Shown here one piece after another: positions 1 through 9,200 of a stretch of 64,000 nucleotides of DNA. Position numbers and translations under genes: made by a program. The notes beneath the pieces were generated by a model. That model was not told where the DNA came from. It did no database searches and saw only the letters and a list, made by a program, of their open reading frames with translations. Each line of letters begins with the position of its first letter. Within the stretch, counting starts at the first letter, position 1. The stretch is from an uncultured Ignavibacteriota bacterium (GTDB lineage Bacteria; Bacteroidota; Ignavibacteria; UBA10030; UBA8401), in contig CAISDA010000054.1 of assembly GCA_903884005.1 (NCBI GenBank), positions 49,695 to 113,694 of the forward strand, written 5' to 3'.

Positions 1-1718
1 CGCGTGCGGTCCGGAATATTCAGATCCCATCCGGGAAATTCTTTTGATGAGCGGCCGCGCAATCCCTGTGCCGCCGGCACATAGCGGCCGTGGTCTGCCG
101 AAGAATCTTCGAAGAGGAACTCTCCGTAATTGCGAAGCGACACATTGCCCCGGATGCAATTATCCCAGATGTAGCCCGCGCTCGGACTCGCGATGCCTTC
201 CGTTTCAAAGTCGTACGTACCCCCGCCGCCGCCGTAATACGATGGCCATGTTTTTTCGACGTAGTCGCTTGCATAGGCCGCCATGGACCAGTTGTGCCCG
301 TCGGCGCTCACTTCTGCGTCGGCGTAGAAATTGTCGAGCAGCACGAACTCCTCCGCCAACGCATGGTGGTTCGGCGTCACATTGTTGCCGAACATGCAGA
401 GCGAGGAATCGCCGTTGCCCTGCGTCATGTCGCCGAACACCTGGTCGTACGTCCTATTCTCCTTGATGATATAAAAAACGTGCCTGATCGGAGACCGGTG
501 TTCGTTCGCATGAGGAATGGGAGAATCGTCCGCCCACCGGGCTGGATGCAGGCTCGGAGAATTTTCGAACACCTGTTTCGAATACACATCCAGGCCCTCC
601 GGGAAAGGCATCGGGATGAACGACAGCGTTCCGGTGAGCAGACCGCCGATGTGACGGTGATCGGCATTCGCCCTGGATGTTTCCCCCTTCCCGTTGGCAA
701 CCACGAGCATTGCGCCGACCGAGCGGACTACGGTGGGGTACCAACCCGTGGGAATAAACCCGAGCGAACGGCCCGATGCAACATCGATCACCGCCAGCGA
801 ATTATTGTCGGCATTGGCAACGAAGAGCATTTTTTCGTCGGCGCTGAGAGCGAGGGAATTAGGCGTGCTGCCGTTTGGGTCTGCGGGCGAGAGCGAGACC
901 GAAATCGTTCGCGTGACCGTACGCGAGGCGCAATCGATCACCGACACAGTGTTATGGTTCGAATTGACGACATAGAGCGTTGCACCACTGCCCGAGAGGA
1001 GCAAATCGCTGGGGTGGCCGCCGACGGGAATGACCGTGAGCAGACGAAGCGAATCGGAATCGATCACTGCCACGCGCGCATCGCCCCAGAGCGTCGCGTA
1101 GACCAGGTTGTGCCGGTCGTCCACACGGCACGTATAGAGTTCATGCCCCAGGCGGAGAGCGGCTGCGACGGTGTCGCGGCGCAGGTCTATTTTATAGAGA
1201 GCATTGCTGCCCTTCGATACGGCGTAGAGAAACCTGCCGTCGGAGGAAACATCGATGCCCGTGGGTGAAATATTTTCGGCAGGCAGGGGTTTGCCGAGAG
1301 CGATCGCACGCACAGATGAGAGCGAATCGCCGGCGAGGCTGCAACGGTAGATCGCATTCTCGTTTCCTGCAGAGATGAATAAATTTTTCCCGTCGGGAGC
1401 GAAGCGAATGCCATTCCACGAATTTTTCACGCGCAAGGTCTGACGGACAGTGCGGGTGTTGAGATCCACCAGCGAGACCGAGTGGCCTGCGTAACCGCTG
1501 TTGATGACGGCGGCAAACCGGTGGTCAGGTGACACATCCATTGCCAGCGGCAAGTCGCCCAGTGGAATCGATGCGCCGGCAGGCGAAAGCGTCCAGCCGT
1601 TGGAGAGCAATGTTTTTTCGGCGGAGATCTTTCCCGGAACCCGGATCGATGAAACGGAGGAGCAGCCCGCAAGCAGGAGAAGAGCGGTCAGAGGAACGGA
1701 CAGAAAATTCAAGCGCAT
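1..1718 (-). CDS. YncE-like beta-propeller / phosphoesterase lipoprotein, C-terminus cut by window edge
   Basis: The minus-strand frame stays open from an ATG at 1718 to the window edge, about 572 codons, so the C-terminus lies outside. The N-terminus is a lipoprotein signal (MRLNFLSVPLTALLLLAGCSS, lipobox LAGC), placing the product in the envelope. Residues about 45-350 show repeated seven-bladed-propeller phrases such as YVVNSNHNTVSVIDCASRTV and LFVANADNNSLAVIDVASG, as in YncE/surface-layer propellers. From about residue 415 the phosphoesterase signature ENRTYDQVFGDM appears, followed by LDNFYADAEVSADGHNWSMA, which is the start of the alkaline-phosphatase-like phosphoesterase domain. The domain fusion is known as a YncE family/alkaline phosphatase family protein; the substrate is not known. 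No clear promoter was seen upstream. Confidence 0.85.
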   Translation of the reverse strand, partial: MRLNFLSVPLTALLLLAGCSSVSSIRVPGKISAEKTLLSNGWTLSPAGASIPLGDLPLAMDVSPDHRFAAVINSGYAGHSVSLVDLNTRTVRQTLRVKNSWNGIRFAPDGKNLFISAGNENAIYRCSLAGDSLSSVRAIALGKPLPAENISPTGIDVSSDGRFLYAVSKGSNALYKIDLRRDTVAAALRLGHELYTCRVDDRHNLVYATLWGDARVAVIDSDSLRLLTVIPVGGHPSDLLLSGSGATLYVVNSNHNTVSVIDCASRTVTRTISVSLSPADPNGSTPNSLALSADEKMLFVANADNNSLAVIDVASGRSLGFIPTGWYPTVVRSVGAMLVVANGKGETSRANADHRHIGGLLTGTLSFIPMPFPEGLDVYSKQVFENSPSLHPARWADDSPIPHANEHRSPIRHVFYIIKENRTYDQVFGDMTQGNGDSSLCMFGNNVTPNHHALAEEFVLLDNFYADAEVSADGHNWSMAAYASDYVEKTWPSYYGGGGGTYDFETEGIASPSAGYIWDNCIRGNVSLRNYGEFLFEDSSADHGRYVPAAQGLRGRSSKEFPGWDLNIPDRT

Positions 1719-1780
1719 AGGAATGGAGACAGTGAAAGAAAGACAGAATGATGGTCACTACTCGCCGTACACGTAAGTCA

Positions 1781-1866
1781 TGTCATTCTGAGGGAGCTCG
1801 AGCGACCGAAGAATCTTGCCGGCTGCGAACGCGAAGCAAGATTCTTCGCTTGCGCTCAGAATGACA
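1781..1866. repeat. Palindromic GTCATTCTGAG-type intergenic repeat
   Basis: Left arm 1781-1819 begins TGTCATTCTGAG and ends CGAAGAATCTTGC; right arm 1836-1866 is its imperfect reverse complement (GCAAGATTCTTCG ... CTCAGAATGACA). The arms differ by about eight extra bases in the left arm. The element sits in the 405-bp gap between the phosphoesterase gene and the first T9SS cargo gene, where I see no coding sequence. Repeats with the core GTCATTCTGAG / GAAGAATCT recur in many environmental bacterial genomes; whether this one is mobile is inference. Confidence 0.7.
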
Positions 1867-1887
1867 GAGTACCTATGTCATATGCAT

Positions 1888-1930
1888 AAAGATTCTTTAT
1901 CTTGGTCAAGATAAATTTCTCAGGATGACA
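1888..1930. repeat. Degenerate second copy of the GTCATTCTGAG repeat
   Basis: AAAGATTCTTTATCTTGG and, 10 bases later, TTTCTCAGGATGACA resemble the right arm of the element at 1836-1866 (GATTCTTCG ... CTCAGAATGACA) with several mismatches. It lies about 20 bases from the better copy and is probably an eroded half element. Confidence 0.45.
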
Positions 1931-1980
1931 GTGATTTGTATGCATGCTGAGCAGTTACGAATGATGAAATAATATTCCAT

Positions 1981-2024
1981 AAAAAAAGTCCGAAGTCAAG
2001 ATGGTGATCATTGACTTCGGACTT
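1981..2024 (-). terminator. Rho-independent terminator after the cohesin/dockerin T9SS cargo gene
   Basis: A perfect 13-bp inverted repeat AAGTCCGAAGTCA (1986-1998) / TGACTTCGGACTT (2012-2024) with a 13-nt loop. Read on the minus strand the stem is followed by a run of seven T (1981-1987). It lies about 100 bases past the stop codon of the minus-strand gene ending at 2124. Confidence 0.85.
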
Positions 2025-2123
2025 GGAAGCGATACAGGTTTCGCTCAACGTTCACATTTTTTTTGCCGGGGCCCGGGCCGGGGACGCACTGATTGCACGT
2101 CCCATGCCGTCCGGCATGCACCG

Positions 2124-5100
2124 TCATTTCAACAGCATCATGCGCTTGACGTCGCTGAATTTTGCCCCGCTTGCGCTGACGACGCTCAGGCGATAGAAAT
2201 AGACACCCGAAGCGACAGACACATTGTTGTTGTTCCTCGCATCCCACATCAACTCGTGATAACCCGGCGAGAGCTGCGATTCGGCGTATGAGCGGACCAA
2301 CTGGCCAAGGATATTATAGATACTCATGGACACAAGCGCCGGTTCCGGCAGTGCGAAACTAAGATGCGTCGTCGGATTAAACGGGTTCGGATAATTTTGC
2401 ATCAATGCAAAGGATGCAGGCACGCCCGTCTTCCCACTGGTAACTATTCTTCCGTTGATCGCTCCAACCGAAAAGTTCGAAGCCAGTGTGTCTGTTGCGC
2501 TCATATGCGAGAATGAAATATCCGTGCTGTCCAGCCATTTGTTCGAGCCCAGCACAACAAATTTCAACGTCACGGCCTCACCGCTTCCGGAAATCGGCTT
2601 CATGTGCTGTTCCAAATCGGCGGCGGCGACAGTCACTTTCCCGCTGGTGTTGCTGCCACTGACGGACACCTGCCACGTTTGCATCCCCGGCAGATTCGTA
2701 CCCCGGACAAATTGTCCCGCGTATTTTAACATGGTCGTATTGAAATGCAGCGTGGCATTGAACGAGCCAAGCAGGTTCTTATTGGCGTTCAGGACGATCG
2801 GAACACTGATCGTGTCACCGATGCTCGCAGTCGCCCTCTTTGCGACCGAGAACTGGACAGATCCCGCTGCAAAGGCCCCGTCGGTCGAGCGGACTTCGCT
2901 GCCCACGTAATCCTTGGCAAGCGATATCGACTTTCCGATAAATGTCGGCTGCACATCACCCAGGAGAATGCCATAGAAACTCTCCTTCAGGCGCGACGTG
3001 TCCAATTGGTAATACATAAGCTTTTGGGGCGCAGCCTGCCAGTTGAAGCTGGTCATTTTATAGGAAGAATCGACGAAGACCCAGTTTCCCCTGATGATAG
3101 TCGTATCCACATCTTCGAATTTTGGTATTAATCCCGACGATCGCTGGAGGATCGCGAATGCATCGGTCGCTGTCACCCGCCCGTCGCCGTTCACATCGGC
3201 GGCAATTTTTTGATATCCGGTCAGCACTGTCGAGCCTCCATCCCTGCCCGCGAACGCCAAGAGCGCGTCTGCTGCAGTGATCGATGTATCGATGGCCGCG
3301 TTGCCCGTATCGGCGGATGGCCGCACGGTCAACGACACGATCGCTCCCGGTGGTATCGGGGTGAAATTATATTTTCCCAGAGTGTCTGCAACACACACGG
3401 AATCGATGGGAAGCACATTCATATTGCCGAGACCGGTGTAGGTCAGCACTACCTTGCCGCTGCCCAGCACCTTATTGTTCGAATAGTATCTCAGACTTCC
3501 CGAGAGAGCCGAGTTCAATATCACGGGACAATCCTGGCCATTGACAGGCAGGAGGCGCGCACTATTGTCTGCAGCTTCGAGATAAGAGTTTTCGATTTGA
3601 AGCGTATCGACCCATCCCACCCGGGCGGTCGGTTTAACCGTGAACTTAAAGACGACAACCGTATCCGAATATTGCAGGGGGAAATTAGACGAGTCCGTTC
3701 GGCAAATGCCGCCGACCTGTACGAACCCGCGCGCAGAGCTGTCGACCACACTCACATTCCAGCCGATTGGCAGATTCATGCCTGTACGGGAGTTCGACAA
3801 TGAGAAGATCGACGCATTGAACTTGATGCGCGTTCCAAAGGCGTAGACGTTCTTGCCGTTCGGGTCAATATAGTATGGGAGAATAAACGTTTCACCCGGC
3901 GCCGTTGTAACGGATGGGAGCGTGGTGAAGACAACAGCATCCACCGGCCGTATCGTAAAATTCACAGGATTCATACCATTCAGTTCGGGCCTGCGTGTGA
4001 GTTCGATCCTGATGCGGCAGTTCGTCGATGAAATATTTGTCGGCACGGTAAATGTGCATGACCCTGAATTTATCGGGTCAGAGGCTACCGGGGTGGGAAG
4101 GAACGTGCGTCCTCCATTTGTCGATAGTTTAACGTCTACCATTTCGCCGGCTAAATCTCCGCGCGACTGCCAGGTAACAAACACCGGATCGCCCGAAAAC
4201 CAAATAGCCCCTCCGTCTGCAGCGGTGACCGTTGAAAACGGTTCCTGAACGGTGTCCACCCACGCCCAGTATTCGATCGCTGACGGTTTGATCGCAAATT
4301 GACGCGTCACGACTCCTTTGTATGTGCCCCGATTATAGGGACCATTGAGAGCCGTTCCTGTGGCAGCATAGAGAGAATCGACTGTGTTAGTCTTAAAACC
4401 GAATGTTTCTTGAAATCGGGAGTCGAACATGGCGCTTCCGCGCGCGAACCCATTATACAGCACGCTGTCCTTGCCGGGATAACCGCTGTAGCGTGTTATT
4501 TTTTTACCCGTTGTGTCTATCACCGTAATGAAATCGTACAGCGGCCCGACATCGCCTCCCGGACTCCAGTAGACACCGGGTGTGAATTTTACGGCGCTTC
4601 CCAACGTGTACGTCGTGTTCATGACGAATCCGCTGTCACTCCTCCATATCATGTCCACGCGCTTCGTTCCATACGACGCGTAATAATCGAAAAACGCCGC
4701 GCCCTCTGATGAGGAAGTGTTAGTGATTCCCCAATTTGTGCACTTGGTTTGGGCTTCATTATTGACACGGTTGAGGCCTCCTTTCTGCGACGTATTGAGT
4801 GACTGATAGAGGAGTTCACGTTGTGAGCCATACATAAAGCGCAGGCTGTCGATGCGTCCTTCCTTGTGAATGAAATGCATGCGGACAATATCGTTGCTGA
4901 TCACGGAATCGGGCGTGCCAACTCTGAAACTGTCGATCGGGCTCCAACCCGAGACGACGTTGCCGTATGCAGCACGCACGCGCCAATAGTACATCGTATC
5001 ATATCCCAGCGATGGACGCGGATAGATGATAGTATATAATGTGTCCGTCACTCGTGTCCCTGCGAGCATAGCTTTCGTCGTATCCTGATACAGCTCAAAC

Positions 5101-6041
5101 AAATACGACGTCGCACCAACTGCCGAATTCCAATTCAATGTGCAGTTTGGAAGCACGCCTGTCGCGTTTGATGGTGGAATAGCCTGTATCGGTGTTACCT
5201 GCTCGCCGATATAAAAATCTCTCATCCAGAATATTTTACCGGTGGGTACCACGTAGGTAGGTCCTGAAGGCTGTATCACTGGCGAATCCCACACATCGGC
5301 ACTGTCCGTGGCAACACGGAACATAAGATAACTTGCACCAGGATCGATGTCGGAAGGAAGAAACGTGAGCATTGCTTTATAATTATTATACGTCATTCCG
5401 TTATTGACGATCGTGTATTTGCGGTTGACGTTCCGTGTCGGATTAATACAGGATGAGGAAAGCAGCGGACCAAATTCGCCGCTTGTGGTGGAGACAATGA
5501 ATGATCCTCCGATACCGACTTCGACATTGTAAAAATTTAAATCCACCGGTGTATAGCATTTCGGCGTTGCATCGCCGATCTCAAATCTGACGGGAACGTT
5601 TGCACCGACAACAGAAGTCGGAACATCGATGAATTTTTCCATTGTCCCCATGACATAACCCGTAGAACGTGTCACTTTGGCCCCTGCAGCCATAATTAAT
5701 CTATCCGCTGAATAGGCGGGAGGGAAAAAGAGATATCCGGTTCCTAATGCGAGTGTCTTGGTTATCGTCAAAGAACCCTGGAGGGTCACGGTGCACCCAT
5801 TTGACAGGATCATCCCCTTCACCGATACTCCGGCCGGATCAGGGGTCAATGTAACGTCCTGAATGACGGTCACCACTGTATCATACAATCCCGGATCCAT
5901 CACCAGGTTGTCGCCGATACTTGCCGCTGCAAGCGCCGCCGGGAGATCTGTAGACGGAAATCCTTGCGTAGCATTCGTGACTTGGCTCCTTGCGTCAATG
6001 CTGACGGCGAGCAATACCAGTAAAAGTAATCGAAGTTTCAT
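2124..6041 (-). CDS. Large secreted T9SS cargo protein with Fn3, cohesin-like and dockerin-like modules
   Basis: This 1305-residue protein has a Sec signal peptide (MKLRLLLLVLLAVSIDARSQ) and ends in a type IX secretion sorting domain (about 1215-1305; FALMQNYPNPFNPTT, then VYFYRLSV and the end KRMMLLK). Between them are an unassigned N-terminal region, a fibronectin-III-like domain (about 285-375), a cohesin-like domain (about 730-850), a carboxypeptidase-regulatory-like stretch, a dockerin-like pair with the calcium-loop text DVNGDGRVTATDAFAILQ (about 970-990), and a second cohesin-like domain (about 1065-1200). The start is supported by AAGGAG eight bases upstream. It is probably exported across the outer membrane and attached to the surface or released; no catalytic domain was recognised. 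It has its own terminator and seems monocistronic. Confidence 0.85.
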   Translation of the reverse strand: MKLRLLLLVLLAVSIDARSQVTNATQGFPSTDLPAALAAASIGDNLVMDPGLYDTVVTVIQDVTLTPDPAGVSVKGMILSNGCTVTLQGSLTITKTLALGTGYLFFPPAYSADRLIMAAGAKVTRSTGYVMGTMEKFIDVPTSVVGANVPVRFEIGDATPKCYTPVDLNFYNVEVGIGGSFIVSTTSGEFGPLLSSSCINPTRNVNRKYTIVNNGMTYNNYKAMLTFLPSDIDPGASYLMFRVATDSADVWDSPVIQPSGPTYVVPTGKIFWMRDFYIGEQVTPIQAIPPSNATGVLPNCTLNWNSAVGATSYLFELYQDTTKAMLAGTRVTDTLYTIIYPRPSLGYDTMYYWRVRAAYGNVVSGWSPIDSFRVGTPDSVISNDIVRMHFIHKEGRIDSLRFMYGSQRELLYQSLNTSQKGGLNRVNNEAQTKCTNWGITNTSSSEGAAFFDYYASYGTKRVDMIWRSDSGFVMNTTYTLGSAVKFTPGVYWSPGGDVGPLYDFITVIDTTGKKITRYSGYPGKDSVLYNGFARGSAMFDSRFQETFGFKTNTVDSLYAATGTALNGPYNRGTYKGVVTRQFAIKPSAIEYWAWVDTVQEPFSTVTAADGGAIWFSGDPVFVTWQSRGDLAGEMVDVKLSTNGGRTFLPTPVASDPINSGSCTFTVPTNISSTNCRIRIELTRRPELNGMNPVNFTIRPVDAVVFTTLPSVTTAPGETFILPYYIDPNGKNVYAFGTRIKFNASIFSLSNSRTGMNLPIGWNVSVVDSSARGFVQVGGICRTDSSNFPLQYSDTVVVFKFTVKPTARVGWVDTLQIENSYLEAADNSARLLPVNGQDCPVILNSALSGSLRYYSNNKVLGSGKVVLTYTGLGNMNVLPIDSVCVADTLGKYNFTPIPPGAIVSLTVRPSADTGNAAIDTSITAADALLAFAGRDGGSTVLTGYQKIAADVNGDGRVTATDAFAILQRSSGLIPKFEDVDTTIIRGNWVFVDSSYKMTSFNWQAAPQKLMYYQLDTSRLKESFYGILLGDVQPTFIGKSISLAKDYVGSEVRSTDGAFAAGSVQFSVAKRATASIGDTISVPIVLNANKNLLGSFNATLHFNTTMLKYAGQFVRGTNLPGMQTWQVSVSGSNTSGKVTVAAADLEQHMKPISGSGEAVTLKFVVLGSNKWLDSTDISFSHMSATDTLASNFSVGAINGRIVTSGKTGVPASFALMQNYPNPFNPTTHLSFALPEPALVSMSIYNILGQLVRSYAESQLSPGYHELMWDARNNNNVSVASGVYFYRLSVVSASGAKFSDVKRMMLLK

Positions 6042-6183
6042 GGGAACACTCCTTGGTAGAAAACAGAAAGTATATATACGGTCATAATCGGCAGTGTTTA
6101 TATAAACTTAAGGATCTCCTGCGCATTAGCCGGATCGGAATGGACGCTCGCCCGGTTACAACAGTATTATTCAATAACTGTAC

Positions 6184-6226
6184 CACAAAAACCCCTAATA
6201 TCTGCTGATCTTAAGAGGTTTTTGTG
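6184..6226 (-). terminator. Terminator after the VCBS-repeat T9SS cargo gene
   Basis: Inverted repeat CACAAAAACCCCT (from 6184) / AAGAGGTTTTTGTG (to 6226) with one mismatch. On the minus strand it lies about 60 bases past the stop at 6289 and the descending arm is itself T-rich (GGTTTTTGTG), a reasonable intrinsic terminator. Confidence 0.6.
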
Positions 6227-6288
6227 ATTTCATTGGCTACATTTAACCGTTTTGCTAATATTGGGACAATTTCCTCATAGTATTCGCA

Positions 6289-9200
6289 TTATTTTTGCAG
6301 CGACAGTTTTTTGGTCGAGACAAAGCTGCCGGCAGTCAGCCTATAGATATAGACACCGCTGGGCAATTCACGTGCGTTCCACCGAACGGTATATATTCCC
6401 GGTGAAAGCCGTTCATCGAGCAGGTCGGCGATTTCACGCCCGAGTATGTCGAAAATTTTCAGCTGGACGGGAGAAGCGGCGGCCACTGAAAACTGAATCT
6501 GTGTCGATGGATTGAACGGATTCGGATAATTCTGTTCGAGGGCAAAGTGATCGGGCAGTGGCGCACCGTCTTCAACCGATGTCGCGCCGATGGAAAATGT
6601 GGAGACATCGCTGAACGGGCCCCAGCCCTTTGCGTTGAGCGCGCGCACTTTCCAAAAATATTTCTGGTTTCCGGAAAATTTTTGCATTTGCCAGGTGGTA
6701 TCGACGGCCGACGAGTCCACGATGCGGAACATGAAGAGCGTGTCGGCGGCGATTTCGAACCAATATTTTTTCACTTCCCACTGTGGAATGCGCCACGAGA
6801 ATTTAATTGTCGCCGCACCGAGACGCGCATCATTGAGCGGAGCACAGATGCGCACTTTTTCGGGGAGAGGAAGAAGTGTAACGAAGGAACGGATGATGGA
6901 CCAATCGCTTTCTCCTCCAAAATTTGCAGCTTTCACACGCCAGAAATATGGCGCGTGAATTTTAAGCGAGCCGGACTGCCACAATGTATCGTTGGCAACA
7001 CTATCGATCACGATGCGCGTGAGAAGCGAATCCTCCCCCACTTGAAGTCTGTATGTGCCGGCGGTTGCCGCACGATGCCAGATAAAAAGCGGGGCTGCAT
7101 CCTGTTCAATGGCAGACTGAACTGGGGCAATGAGCATGGGAACGTGCGGCGGCGCCACACATGTTGAAAAATTCCGCCAGGGCGAAAACTCACCCCATCC
7201 AAAATCATTCAATGCACGGACCCGCCATTTGTATGCGGCAGAGTATGCAAGCGCAGACACGGTGTATTGACGCGGCACGCACGTTGAATCATTGACGGCA
7301 AAACTTCCTGTTGCCGAATCGGCGATCTGGATGTGGTATGCGACCGTGCGTCCGGCATTTTGCCACTGGAGCGAGATCGGCTGCTTCAGCGACGGTGCCG
7401 ACGGAAGAGGCGCCATCAGCACCGGCGTCTGTCCGCCCGCTGGATTGATCAGTGTAATTTTCGCAGTCAGCAGATTGGGCACCGCAAGATGGAGAATGCC
7501 GCGGTTCAAGAGATCGAATCCCGTGAGGGCAACGGGACTGCTGACCACGACAGAATCACCGCGAACAAATCCGTCATTTCCCGTATTGGCAAGCACCTGC
7601 ACGGTGTTAACGTCGGAGGATATCGAATACTGCGCGACGACAATATCCGGAACGGCGTCGCCGTTCATGTCGCCGGAAAACAACGCCGTGGGAACATTAT
7701 ACATCGGTACGGTCGAGGCTGCGGTGAAGCCCCCGGTGCCGTTATTGAATAAAATAGATACATCTTTCGATCCGGCATTCGCCGTGACAAGATCGATGAA
7801 TCCGTCGCGGTTGAAATCATTTGCCGCCATTGCCGCCGGCGTCGCGCCGGTGGTGTATGTGGAAGGGACATACGTGCCGTGCACATTGAGCAAGAGCGTC
7901 ACCGAATTCGAACCGCGGTTCATAACCGCGACATCCGGCAGCCCGTCATTATTCACATCGAGAATGGCTATTGCCCGGGGAGTCGTGCCGACCGGGATTG
8001 ATTTCGCGAGTGTAACGTGCGCGGCACCGTCGTTCATGAACAACGACACCGAATTGTCTTTCGAGTTCGCAATGACGACATCCAGATGGCCATCGTTATT
8101 GAGATCACCGACGGCGAGGGCCTGCGGAGACACACCTGTCGGCACAGACAATGCGGCGGCAGTCAAACTTCCATCGCCCAGATTTTTGTTGAGCAGGATT
8201 GAAAGAGTGTTGCTCGCTGCGTTCACTGCGACAATATCCGGAGCCCCATCTTCGTTCATATCGGCGATGACGAGTGCCTGCGGGGATCCACCGAGGACGT
8301 AGACCGCCTGAGCTGCGAGGCCGCCGTGCGTGTCGTTCATAAAGACAGAGACCGTATTATCGCTGGCGTTGACCACGGCGATATCGGCATATCCGTCTGC
8401 ATTGAAATCGCCCGAGGCAATCGCATACGGACTCACACCGGTGGAGTATGAACCGGCGGCAGCGTAATATTCGCTGCCGCGCGTTGGAGCCGCGGAATAA
8501 TTCAGCGAAAACCCTTCGAAGAGATGGATCGATCCGGATGCGGTCATGACGGAATCTGTCATTACTGCGGTCACATGTTCGCCTGTCAAAAATTTTTTTA
8601 TCGGCGTGGCAATGGCTTTGCGCTCCGCAGTATTCACCGTCAGCCGGGCCGCATGCAGCCCCGTCATGTCTCCGAAGAGTTTCATGGACGAGTTTTTGAG
8701 CGAGGAAGTGTCCAGGACACCGTTCATAAAGACCGCCGCGGGAGACAACCCGTCCGTGACAGTGCCGCCCGGAGCGGGAAGCGTTGATAGAACGACCAGA
8801 CCGCCCACGGCTTTTACGTACACTTTTATCGTTGGCCTGACCGGATCATTCGTCGCGAACGTAAGACTGTCGGAATAATTTTTTGCGTCGATCGGTTTAA
8901 ATGTCACCGTCATCGCGGCACTATCCTGGGGCGCGATCGGCCCCGGCGGGTCGCATGAAAAAATTGGCGGGTTGGATGATGCCACGGATTGAATAGTGAG
9001 GGGCATCGTGGCGCCGTCGTTATGAAGCACCACCGGCAATTGCATCGCCAATCGCAACCTGTCCAGTCCGAAATCGAGCGATGTGGGATAGGCCGAAACG
9101 GACACTGCGGGTCTGTTCGAAAACAGGGCGAGCGACGACGACACACTGTTCGGCGTCGCACAATCGAGATTTCCATCTCCGTTAATATCGACAAGCATCA

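Noticed and set aside
90..1268. 392-codon plus-strand open frame
   Set aside because: Antisense to the propeller/phosphoesterase gene, whose minus-strand frame shows clear repeats, a lipobox and the ENRTYDQVFGD motif.
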